From positions 37,336 to 101,335 of the forward strand of contig CASDUJ010000032.1 of assembly GCA_949283935.1 (NCBI GenBank): a DNA stretch of 64,000 nucleotides, in the 5' to 3' direction. Source of the DNA: an uncultured bacterium. Lineage in GTDB: Bacteria; Cyanobacteriota; Vampirovibrionia; Gastranaerophilales; JAILCC01. The translations under genes and the position numbers were made by a program. The notes below the pieces were generated by a model. It saw only the letters and a list, made by a program, of their open reading frames with translations. It searched no databases and was not told the DNA's origin. Of the stretch, positions 42,566-50,188 are shown in pieces. Each line of letters begins with the position of its first letter. The first letter of the stretch is position 1.

Positions 42566-43312
42566 TTATAATCCTTCTGTTAAATCTTTAAAAGTTCCAA
42601 GTGGGTAAACTTTTGTAAGTTCTTCTCTAATGTGTTTATGAGATTCTACCGGATTCATTTTCCAATTGGTAGGACAACTAGACAGTATTTCCACAAAACC
42701 AAAACCTAGCCCTTTTAATTGAACTTCAAAAGCTTTTTTTATTGCCTTTTTAGCTTTAATAATCGCCGCAGGAGAATCAAGAGACACTCTGGCTGCAAAA
42801 GCAGTTCCATCACATAGAGCAATGTGTTCGGTCATTTTTAGAGGGAAACCGTGATATTCTCTATTTCGTCCATGCGGCGATGTTGTAGTAATTTGATTTA
42901 ATACAGTTGTTGGACCTAATTGTCCACCTGTCATTCCATACAAAGTATTATTAATACAAATTGTAGTGATTGCTTCACCTCTGGCAGCTGCATGAGTAGA
43001 TTCTGCTAAGCCAATAGAAGCAAAATCTCCGTCTCCTTGGTAAGTAAAAACAAATTTGTCAGGTTGAGCTCTTTTAATTCCTGTAGCACAAGCAAGTGCT
43101 CTTCCATGAGGAGCTTCCACACAATCAACATCTAAAAAATTATACAAAAATACAGAACATCCAACAGATGCAGCAGTTAAAGCATTTTCCTTCAAACCAA
43201 ATTCATCAAGCAATTCAGCTATAAGTCTTATAGCAACTCCGTGATCGCAGCCAGGACAAAATGTGTAAATCATATTTTCTTTTAAAGATTTTGGTATACT
43301 AAATGTTTGCAT
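42566..43312 (-). CDS. 2-oxoacid:ferredoxin oxidoreductase, beta (TPP-binding) subunit
   Basis: The 248-residue beta subunit binds thiamine pyrophosphate: CPGCDHGVAIRLIAELLDE, ATGIKRAQPD, YQGDGDFASIGLAESTHAA (TPP-metal motif GDGD) and NNTLYGMTGGQLGPTT. CPTNWKM near the C-terminus is typical of the 2-oxoglutarate/isovalerate subgroup. A strong AGGAGG site precedes ATG, which lies inside the alpha gene (14-base overlap), so the two are coupled. With alpha it forms the catalytic core. Confidence 0.93.
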   Translation of the reverse strand: MQTFSIPKSLKENMIYTFCPGCDHGVAIRLIAELLDEFGLKENALTAASVGCSVFLYNFLDVDCVEAPHGRALACATGIKRAQPDKFVFTYQGDGDFASIGLAESTHAAARGEAITTICINNTLYGMTGGQLGPTTVLNQITTTSPHGRNREYHGFPLKMTEHIALCDGTAFAARVSLDSPAAIIKAKKAIKKAFEVQLKGLGFGFVEILSSCPTNWKMNPVESHKHIREELTKVYPLGTFKDLTEGL

Positions 43313-44366
43313 AGCTTACACCTCCTAAATTTAGTGTAGCCTGAACAATCTCATCTACATTCACCCATTTTCCGGTAGGTCTTCCAAAATGATACACTTT
43401 TGCATTTCCATTTACTGCAAGTTTAACGTCTTTGGTCATTTGCCCCATATTCATTTCCACCACCAAAATATTTTTTATTGTTTCAGAAAGTTCTAATAGC
43501 CTTTTAGATGGAAATGGCCACAAGGTAACGGGTCTAAAAGTACCAACTTTTAATCCTTTCTCGCGTAATTTTCTAGCAGCAGCCTTAATATTTCTTGTCA
43601 TACTTCCAAAAGCTACTAAAAGTATGTCTGCATCCAATGTGTTTTCTTCTTCATATGAAACTTCTTCTTTTTCAATCAAAGCATATTTTTCAAATAATTT
43701 GTACACATGAGCATTTTGCTTTTCTTGATTTACCTCAAGAGAACGTATTTGCCTTGCTCCTCTATCTTTTGCCCCAGTTAAAGCCCAAGAAGAATTGTCT
43801 ATTTCATCATATGGATAATCATGTAATACAGCAGGTTCCATCATTTGTCCTAAAAATCCATCAGACAACAAAATAACAGGATTTCTGTACTTTTGAGCTA
43901 AATAAAATGCTTTGTAAGTTAAATCTATACTATCTTGAACAGTAGAAGGAGAAAGTACTATAGTTCTATAATCTCCATTTCCCCCACCAGTTACAGCTTG
44001 ATTATAATCACCTTGAGCTGGATAGATATACCCCAAGCCAGGACCGGCCCTCATTACACTTATTAACACAACTGGCAATTCATCAGATGCAGCATAAGAC
44101 ATAGTTTCTTGCATTAAACCTATCGCACAAGAAGATGATGATGTCATTGCCTTTACACCTGTTGCAACAGCTCCCATTACCATATTTATTGCAGCTACTT
44201 CACTTTCTGCACAAACATAACCCCTGCCTAAAGCTGGCATAGCTTCGGATAAATATTCACCTATTTCAGTTTGCGGAGTAATAGGATACCCAAAATAGCA
44301 ACTACATCCTGCTTTTATGGCAGCCTTTGCTATTGCATAGTTCCCTTTCAAAAGCACTTTTTCCAT
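43299..44366 (-). CDS. vorB: 2-oxoacid:ferredoxin oxidoreductase, alpha subunit (VorB-like)
   Basis: A 355-residue alpha subunit. Residues about 1-230 hold the pyrimidine-binding domain with YFGYPITPQTEIGEYL and ESEVAAINMVMGA, then GGPGLG-like AGPGLGYIYPAQGDYNQAV, GDYRTIVLSPSTVQD, and a C-terminal transketolase-like part (DADILLVAFGSMTRN). The pattern is closest to 3-methyl-2-oxobutanoate (VorB) types, though 2-oxoglutarate types look similar. It overlaps the ferredoxin stop by 1 base and is translated with it. Exact substrate is inferred. Confidence 0.9.
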   Translation of the reverse strand: MEKVLLKGNYAIAKAAIKAGCSCYFGYPITPQTEIGEYLSEAMPALGRGYVCAESEVAAINMVMGAVATGVKAMTSSSSCAIGLMQETMSYAASDELPVVLISVMRAGPGLGYIYPAQGDYNQAVTGGGNGDYRTIVLSPSTVQDSIDLTYKAFYLAQKYRNPVILLSDGFLGQMMEPAVLHDYPYDEIDNSSWALTGAKDRGARQIRSLEVNQEKQNAHVYKLFEKYALIEKEEVSYEEENTLDADILLVAFGSMTRNIKAAARKLREKGLKVGTFRPVTLWPFPSKRLLELSETIKNILVVEMNMGQMTKDVKLAVNGNAKVYHFGRPTGKWVNVDEIVQATLNLGGVSYANI

Positions 44367-44575
44367 TATTTATTAACCTCTGTTATAGCTAAATCAGGAC
44401 AACTAATAGCACATAAAGCACATCCGGTACATTTATTTTCAGTATTATCGAATTCCACTATATTACTGCCGGTCTTCCCAGAAATATTAGAAATTTTTAT
44501 AACTTTTCTTGGGCAAGCTTCTACACACAAATAGCATGACTTGCATTTTTTTGGGTCAATCACTATATTGGGCAT
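44366..44575 (-). CDS. 2-oxoacid:ferredoxin oxidoreductase, ferredoxin-like delta subunit
   Basis: A 69-residue protein with two 4Fe-4S motifs: CKSCYLCVEACP (residues about 12-23) and CTGCALCAISCP. It carries electrons between the catalytic subunits and ferredoxin. It is the first gene of the minus-strand operon that also contains the three other subunits, fabH and fabF, and has its own strong promoter (44652-44680). Ribosome site GAGAGGATAATG-like precedes ATG. Confidence 0.92.
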   Translation of the reverse strand: MPNIVIDPKKCKSCYLCVEACPRKVIKISNISGKTGSNIVEFDNTENKCTGCALCAISCPDLAITEVNK

Positions 44576-44651
44576 GTCATTATCCTCTCATTAAACAACC
44601 AATACTGGCTGTTTTTATATCATTCTCAAGATGTCCTAGTTTATGATAACC

Positions 44652-44680
44652 ATACTATCCCGTAAACAATACCGTGTCAA
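44652..44680 (-). promoter_or_regulatory. promoter of the oxidoreductase-fab operon
   Basis: Minus strand: TTGACA (44675-44680), 17-base spacer, TAGTAT (44652-44657). Next to the -10 lies TCCCGTAA (44658-44665, plus strand), repeated in the divergent promoter. Confidence 0.65.
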
Positions 44681-44751
44681 GAAGTATTTTTTGTACAATT
44701 GGGCAGTTTTTCAGTTTTTTAACCAAATACAAGATATATGTATATTTAATA

Positions 44752-44780
44752 TTGACAAACCTCTCTTCCCGTAATAAAGT
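44752..44780 (+). promoter_or_regulatory. promoter of the DUF1836 regulator gene
   Basis: TTGACA (44752-44757), 17-base spacer, TAAAGT (44775-44780), 21 bases before ATG. TCCCGTAA (44767-44774) directly abuts the -10, as in the divergent promoter. Confidence 0.65.
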
Positions 44781-44801
44781 ACTTGTTAAGGAAACTATAC
44801 A

Positions 44802-45338
44802 ATGGCAAAAAAACAAGAATACATAGAAAAAATAATGCAATATCACTGCCCAAGGTACGAAGAACTACCCCCTGTTGCTCTTTACACAGATCAACTAAAA
44901 GAATTGCTTGAAATGTATTTGTCTGAATTTGAAATTCCAGGAGAAGAAAAATTTATTACTCCTACTATGATTAGTAATTACGTTAAACAAAAAATTATTC
45001 CTCCTCCTGTAAAAAAGAAATATGATAGAGATCACATAGTTTATTTAATAGTCATAGGTATTTTTAAGCAAACTTTGAACATTTCAGACATTGGTGTTTT
45101 GATTAGAATGCAAAGAAGACTTTATCCTGTAGATGTGGCTTATAACTTTTTTTGTACAGAACTGGAAAATGCATTAAAAGCTGCATTTTGCACAAGAGAT
45201 TTTTCAAATATAAACAGTGCTCAAAGAGTTTCAACACTTTCTGAATTAGTTAGATCAGCACTTTTAGCTTTTGCTAACAAAATTTATATTAAAAAGAATA
45301 TATACCATAGAAAACAAACTAATTCTCAAAATGAATAA
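44802..45338 (+). CDS. DUF1836 family protein (MerR-like regulator)
   Basis: A 178-residue protein of the DUF1836 family: PRYEELPPVALYTDQLKELLEMYL, ITPTMISNYVKQKIIPPPVKKKYDRDHIVYLIVIGIFKQTL. The ITPTMISNYVKQ-KIIPPPVKKKYDR part reads as a winged-helix/MerR-like DNA-binding unit. It is divergent from the oxidoreductase-fab operon, 226 bases apart, sharing a TCCCGTAA element in both promoters, so it is a candidate regulator of that operon (inference). AAGGAAAC lies close to ATG. Confidence 0.8.
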   Translation: MAKKQEYIEKIMQYHCPRYEELPPVALYTDQLKELLEMYLSEFEIPGEEKFITPTMISNYVKQKIIPPPVKKKYDRDHIVYLIVIGIFKQTLNISDIGVLIRMQRRLYPVDVAYNFFCTELENALKAAFCTRDFSNINSAQRVSTLSELVRSALLAFANKIYIKKNIYHRKQTNSQNE

Positions 45339-45432
45339 AATTTAGCTTAACTAATTCACCAAAACAGGTAATGTAATACGAAATTTTATTTCTTATAATA
45401 AAATCAGATTAAGCAAATACAGGAGTTTTATA

Positions 45433-45774
45433 ATGATTTTATTTATAAAATGGCTAGCTTACGCTCTTGCAGTAATGTTCATAGCTTGGTTACTTCCCGG
45501 AATAGGAGTAGAAAATTTCGTTAGTGCTTTGCTTGTTGCAATAGTTTTGGGCTTAATTAACGTATTTTTTAAGCCACTTTTATTGTTCATTACATTGCCA
45601 ATAAACATTTTAACATTAGGTCTTTTTACTTTAATAATTAACGCTTTATTGTTGTGGTTTGCAGGATTCGTAACACCTGGATTTTATGTCGAAGGTTTTT
45701 GGAGTGCCTTTTTTGGAGCATTAGTTTTATCCATACTTTCGACTGGAATCAATAGTACAACTAAGGAAATGTAA
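45433..45774 (+). CDS. phage holin family (PF04020-type) membrane protein
   Basis: A 113-residue protein with four predicted membrane helices (IKWLAYALAVMFIAWLLPGI; LLVAIVLGLINVFFKPLLLFI; LNIL-type; FFGALVLSILSTGI), and the FKPLLLFITLPINILTLGLFTLIINALLLW core typical of the family. Despite the name, these chromosomal proteins are not known to lyse cells and their role is unknown. Short ribosome site AGGAG precedes ATG. No phage gene is nearby. Confidence 0.8.
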   Translation: MILFIKWLAYALAVMFIAWLLPGIGVENFVSALLVAIVLGLINVFFKPLLLFITLPINILTLGLFTLIINALLLWFAGFVTPGFYVEGFWSAFFGALVLSILSTGINSTTKEM

Positions 45775-45846
45775 TTTTAATATAACTACCAACTAAAATT
45801 TAGGTTATAATTAATTACACAGAATTACAAAATAAAGAAGGTAGTT

Positions 45847-46386
45847 ATGTTAAAAACTCAGGATACGTTATTTTTAGCAATAGATATACAAGAAAAACTT
45901 GTGAAAATGATAGGAGAAAATAATTCTTGTTCTAAAAACTGTGAAAAACTCTTACAAACAGCCGAGATATTAAATATTCCAACGATTGTAACAGAACAAT
46001 ACCCCAAAGGACTTGGTAAAACTATAAACACAATACAAAAAGCAAACAAAAATTCCAAATATTACGAAAAAAAGACATTCAGTGCTTACTCTAATTTAGA
46101 AATAAGAAATGAAATCGAAAAGAGCAAAAAACAACAAATAGTCATAAGTGGAATAGAAACACACATTTGTGTGTTGCAAACAGTTTTAGAACTTAAATCT
46201 GAAGGATATGAAATATATTTGGTAAAAGATGCTTGCGGTTCAAGAAAACAAGAAAATCATAACACAGCTATTGAAAGACTAAAATTTTCTGGAATAACAA
46301 TAACAGATACGGAGACCACTCTTTTTGAATTAATTAGATCTTCAGAACATAAAAACTTTAAAGAAGTCCAATCTCTTATAAAGTAA
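45847..46386 (+). CDS. isochorismatase-family cysteine hydrolase
   Basis: A 179-residue hydrolase of the isochorismatase/nicotinamidase fold. The catalytic aspartate is in LAIDIQEKL, a lysine in the YEKKTFSAY region, and the nucleophile cysteine in GIETHICVLQTVLE; VKDACGS follows. The family covers nicotinamidase and many other amidases and the substrate is unknown. A TATAAT at 45806-45811 lies 35 bases before ATG and AAGAAGG precedes it. It is convergent with the thioredoxin-like gene, stop to stop. Confidence 0.85.
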   Translation: MLKTQDTLFLAIDIQEKLVKMIGENNSCSKNCEKLLQTAEILNIPTIVTEQYPKGLGKTINTIQKANKNSKYYEKKTFSAYSNLEIRNEIEKSKKQQIVISGIETHICVLQTVLELKSEGYEIYLVKDACGSRKQENHNTAIERLKFSGITITDTETTLFELIRSSEHKNFKEVQSLIK

Positions 46387-46387
46387 A

Positions 46388-46690
46388 TTAAATATAATCT
46401 TTCAATATATTCATAATATTATATTTTGAATGTAATCCTTGAAAGCGATAAATAATTTCGCAATCTTTAAAAAGTATAAAAGATGGAAAAACATTTATCC
46501 TATAAAATTTCGCTAAATTTGGATTTTTATCAATATCAACAGTACCAATCCACACATTATCTCTTGATAATTCTTCAAGAACATTTTTTTGTTGAAGGCA
46601 AAAATTACACCAATTAGCAAAAAATTCTACTAATTTAAATCCATTAGCAATATTCTCATCAAAATTTTTCTCATTTAATTCATGCAACAT
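46388..46690 (-). CDS. thioredoxin-like protein
   Basis: A 100-residue thioredoxin-fold protein. The active-site CXXC is WCNFC rather than WCGPC, within VEFFANWCNFCLQQKNVLEEL, and the cis-proline region reads INVFPSFILFK. The shortened CXXC surroundings suggest a specialised reductant or adaptor role. The upstream region shows no clear ribosome site. It is convergent with the isochorismatase-like gene, with 1 base between stops. Confidence 0.82.
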   Translation of the reverse strand: MLHELNEKNFDENIANGFKLVEFFANWCNFCLQQKNVLEELSRDNVWIGTVDIDKNPNLAKFYRINVFPSFILFKDCEIIYRFQGLHSKYNIMNILKDYI

Positions 46691-46782
46691 TTATACACAA
46701 TAAGAATTACAACGACAAAATTTATGTTAACACTCGAAAAATTTCTAAACATTCCACAATTGTTTATCTAGTTTATTACACC

Positions 46783-46811
46783 TAGACATTGTATTATTTT
46801 ATAAGTATAAT
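46783..46811 (+). promoter_or_regulatory. promoter of the pseudo-receiver gene
   Basis: TAGACA (46783-46788), 17-base spacer, perfect TATAAT (46806-46811), about 60 bases before the chosen GTG start. Confidence 0.6.
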
Positions 46812-46873
46812 GGTTTTAAAAAACATATAAATTGTATTTGCACTATATTATTAAGTTCAGGAGCCATATTATA

Positions 46874-47422
46874 GTGTCAGAGGATAAAATTCGAACAATA
46901 ATCATAGAGTATTTTAAACCATTAAGAAAAAAACTAAAGACAAAGCTGGAAAAATCTAAAAATATAAAAATAGTCGGGATAGCAGAAGATGGAGAAAACG
47001 GCTTAAAATTAATAGAATATCTAAGACCCGATATTGTTTTAGTCGGTTTAGATTTAACAAATCAGTTAGAAAGAGAAACAACTCAAATAATCAAATCAAA
47101 CTACCCAGACACAAAATTAATAATTTTAACATCATATTTCAGTAAATGTGAAATTTTCAAATTTTTAGGTATAGGAGCCAATGCTTATTGCCAAAGAAAG
47201 TTTTCCAATAAAATTTTGACTGCCATAAAAGAGGTCAGAAGGGGAAGATATTGGCTTGACCCTAAAATAAAAAGGACAATTTTAAAATGGATTTCAGAAA
47301 TTAAAGAAAAAAATGCTTACATATCAAAAACAAGCCCAAAAGCAACTTTAGTTAGCGAACCAGAAATAGAAATACCAAATCTACTAATAGGAAGTAAAAA
47401 CTATACAGAAATAGCAGAATAA
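46874..47422 (+). CDS. pseudo-receiver protein, paralogue of the NarL-type regulator
   Basis: A 182-residue receiver-fold protein, 12 bases after the AGGAG site that selects the GTG start at 46874. It aligns along its length with the receiver of the NarL-type regulator at 11707-12360 (LIILTSYFSK versus IIILTSHTDE; GANAYCQRKF versus GANAYALKDI; RRGRYWLDPKI versus KDGAVWLDPNV). The phospho-acceptor aspartate is glycine (PDIVLVGLDL), the acidic pair is EY, and the C-terminal LuxR helix-turn-helix is missing. It therefore cannot be phosphorylated normally or bind DNA that way; it may act by protein contact. A clear promoter suggests real expression. Confidence 0.75.
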   Translation: MSEDKIRTIIIEYFKPLRKKLKTKLEKSKNIKIVGIAEDGENGLKLIEYLRPDIVLVGLDLTNQLERETTQIIKSNYPDTKLIILTSYFSKCEIFKFLGIGANAYCQRKFSNKILTAIKEVRRGRYWLDPKIKRTILKWISEIKEKNAYISKTSPKATLVSEPEIEIPNLLIGSKNYTEIAE

Positions 47423-47646
47423 CTTACTATTAGCTTCAAAAGAGCAAAAATATCAAAAAGATGAAAATAATAAATGTAGAGGAATTAGAATTATTCAAGC
47501 ATTCATTAAATAATATTAATTTTTGTAAAGAGAACAAAAAGCCAAATTTACAAGCATTCCATCAGATATATAAAATATATAGCAATAATAAATCAAATTT
47601 ATTTTTTATTAATATAACGAATAATATTAATAAGAGGAGCATGAGC

Positions 47647-49665
47647 ATGAGCATGAGTACATCAGAAAACAATTATAGTTTAGCTAATTACTTTAGCAAA
47701 GTGCAGACAGAAGCAATTGTAAAACAAAAGAAACAAGAAGAAGCCGAAAAAGCTCGCGCAGCAGCTTACAACCAATCCCTATTTGGTCAAACAGAAAAAC
47801 TAACAGGAATAGAATTAAATAATTTCACTTCTATATTTGATAAAAACACAACTTTTGCAGATGGAACAATGGACTTGATTGAGGGTACTGCACAAGTAGC
47901 ATTCTCACCAATAAAGCTAGGAACTGGTATTCTTGGCAGTGTACTGAGTCCATTATCCGGAGTATTAAATGGCATATTTGGTTTAATAGGACAAGTTTTA
48001 AGTCCATTTGGTAACATTTTTTCATTAACAGGACAAAATTCGCCACAAAAAACTACATCTGAAACTACTCCGCAACAAAAACCACCCATTGAAAATGCTA
48101 CATCTCCAAAACCTACCACTGGCACTACTACATCTGAAAAATCAACATCTAAAAATGCCCCATCTGAAAAACTTGATTACACAAAATCACAAAATCTTAA
48201 ATTGGGTACAAGAACTAAAAACGATGATGGGGATTACACACTTACGACTTACGGGCTAGAAGAAGTTAGCTCTTCAGTAAGAGCCGCCGTAGAAGAATAT
48301 AATCAAGCAAACTCTGATGTAATTGCTCTAAAAGTGGCACTCAATTCAGCTAGTCAAAAAGTAAGTGGCAAGAAACAGCCAGAATTAACAGCAGCTGATG
48401 AAAATTACGTTCTTCAACAAAAATATCAAGCAGAAGTAGATTACTACTCAACCACCCTTGATTCAAAGAAGAATGACTTAAATGGAGAAAGAGCCATACT
48501 TAAAAATTTAGAAAACGCGACTCCAAGAGATGAAAGTAGAATAAAACAAACTAAAGACTCAATAGCTAGATTTGAAAAAGAGATTAATGATATAGAATTA
48601 AAATTATACCAAGCAGAGCTAAAAGTTACTGAAACAAGCAAAAAAATTGACAGCACATATAAGGCTAACAAAGAAGTTAGTGCTTGGGGAGAATATGAAG
48701 CAATATCCCACAAATTAGAAATAGCTAAAGCAACTTTAGAAAAAAGCAAAGATAATGTATCTACATCTGTAAAAGAAGTTCTAGGTGATGAAAATCCATC
48801 TACTAAAACTGCTGAAGAATATTATAGAAAACTTAATGGAGAAAACAATGATGGCATAAAAACAGCTCAAGCCAAAACGAAAGATGAAGCAACAATATCT
48901 GATCAAAGAGAATCCAAATCCACAGATGTTTCTGTTAGCAGAAATGTTATTGACATAGAGGTATCTAAAGCATTTCAAGGAATTAACCTAAGTGAAGCAA
49001 TCGATAAAAATGGTTCTTTTAAATTTCCTGAAATGCCAAAATCATTAGGCATAAGTGAAAAAGAATGGCAACAAGCTTGTGCAAGAGCTATAGTAAGTAC
49101 AGGTGTATACACTGCGGTAATCAATAATAATAAAACTAATGGCGATAACAACACGTTTAAATATACATTCAGCCCAATAACTCAACAACAATCACCGAAA
49201 ATAACACCCCAAGAAACAAATTCCAACAACGGTGTTAACAGCAATGATTTGTTCCCAGTAGAATCACAAAAAACACCAGAAACAGAACCAAACAATGATG
49301 GTAACATCAACACTACAAGTCTATGTAATATCTTTAGCGGACTAAATATTAATTTCTCGAGCTATACCTGGAATTCCAAAGAAATATCAGCAGAAGATGC
49401 ACAAAAAAAGATTCAAGACATTATTGATAAACTTGATATACCCACTCCAACGCATAGCTTAGGTGACGGGATGAAAGTTCAAGAAAATACTGAACAAATT
49501 ATGAGACAACTCGAAGAATTATTAAGACAAACAGTGGCAAAAAATAGTGCAGATCAAAAAGCGTTATATGTAATAAAAACAGAAAATGGAATGGTTTATA
49601 AAATTGCAGTAAGTGGCCAAAACTACAAAATTGAAAGTTCACAACTGCCAAGAGATCTTATATAA
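47647..49665 (+). CDS. large coiled-coil protein, unknown
   Basis: A 672-residue protein. The ATG at 47647 is preferred since GAGGAG lies 7 bases upstream, in a run of three closely spaced in-frame ATGs; the frame extension to 47461 lacks coding character. Residues about 90-140 are hydrophobic and Gly-rich (TGILGSVLSPLSGVLNGIF), then a Thr/Pro-rich linker, then long coiled-coil stretches (about 200-420; SRIKQTKDSIARFEKEINDI). No signal peptide is seen. Its composition resembles the partial gene at the window end (63434). No family recognised; an extracellular or structural role is only a guess. Confidence 0.7.
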   Translation: MSMSTSENNYSLANYFSKVQTEAIVKQKKQEEAEKARAAAYNQSLFGQTEKLTGIELNNFTSIFDKNTTFADGTMDLIEGTAQVAFSPIKLGTGILGSVLSPLSGVLNGIFGLIGQVLSPFGNIFSLTGQNSPQKTTSETTPQQKPPIENATSPKPTTGTTTSEKSTSKNAPSEKLDYTKSQNLKLGTRTKNDDGDYTLTTYGLEEVSSSVRAAVEEYNQANSDVIALKVALNSASQKVSGKKQPELTAADENYVLQQKYQAEVDYYSTTLDSKKNDLNGERAILKNLENATPRDESRIKQTKDSIARFEKEINDIELKLYQAELKVTETSKKIDSTYKANKEVSAWGEYEAISHKLEIAKATLEKSKDNVSTSVKEVLGDENPSTKTAEEYYRKLNGENNDGIKTAQAKTKDEATISDQRESKSTDVSVSRNVIDIEVSKAFQGINLSEAIDKNGSFKFPEMPKSLGISEKEWQQACARAIVSTGVYTAVINNNKTNGDNNTFKYTFSPITQQQSPKITPQETNSNNGVNSNDLFPVESQKTPETEPNNDGNINTTSLCNIFSGLNINFSSYTWNSKEISAEDAQKKIQDIIDKLDIPTPTHSLGDGMKVQENTEQIMRQLEELLRQTVAKNSADQKALYVIKTENGMVYKIAVSGQNYKIESSQLPRDLI

Positions 49666-49770
49666 CACCTACTTTTTGATTAAACGATAAATACTAATCT
49701 GCTAAAATTGTAACGAAAATCAAAATAAAACACTTATATTGTAGCGTGTTAATATAAAATTAGTAAAGAA

Positions 49771-50187
49771 CTACATAACAACCTGTAACACAACTTTTCT
49801 TACCCTAGGTTTATTATCAAAGTCAACAAGAATTATTTGCTGCCACATGCCAATTTGTAATTCATTATTGTATATCCCATAATTTTTGGAATTTCCTAAC
49901 AATGATGCTCTTAAATGTGCATAACCATTAGCATCATGCCATTTTTTATCGTGATTATATACAATGTTTGATGGAGCAATTTTTTCAAGCATTTCTGGAA
50001 AATCCAAAAGTAAACCTGGTTCATATTCAATATTTGTAATAGAAGCAGTAGAACCAATAACGCTAACAGCCATCATACCTTCTTTTATTTCATGCTTCTT
50101 TATTATAGCTTCAATAGCATTTGTAATATTAATTATGTCAGTGTTACCTTCAGTTTTTACATGCAGAAATTCTGTAATTACAGGCAT
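49771..50187 (-). CDS. YjbQ / UPF0047 family protein
   Basis: A 138-residue protein of the secondary thiamine-phosphate synthase (YjbQ) family: a beta-barrel with SVIGSTASITNIEYEP, NIVYNHDKKWHDANGYAHLRASLLG and the WQQIILVDFDNKPRVRKVV end. The metal-binding histidines (NHDKKWHDANGYAHLRAS) are present. Start at 50187 has TTGAGGA as ribosome site; the TTG inside that site was rejected. It is the last gene of a deoC-PHP-yjbQ run with 1-base gaps. Confidence 0.9.
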   Translation of the reverse strand: MPVITEFLHVKTEGNTDIINITNAIEAIIKKHEIKEGMMAVSVIGSTASITNIEYEPGLLLDFPEMLEKIAPSNIVYNHDKKWHDANGYAHLRASLLGNSKNYGIYNNELQIGMWQQIILVDFDNKPRVRKVVLQVVM

Positions 50188-50188
50188 T

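Noticed and set aside
45433..45774. Prophage remnant suggested by the holin-family name
   Set aside because: No other phage gene is nearby and PF04020 proteins are common chromosomal membrane proteins.
47461..47646. N-terminal extension of the large coiled-coil gene
   Set aside because: The extra 62 codons are AT-rich without coding character; GAGGAG lies directly before the later ATG cluster.
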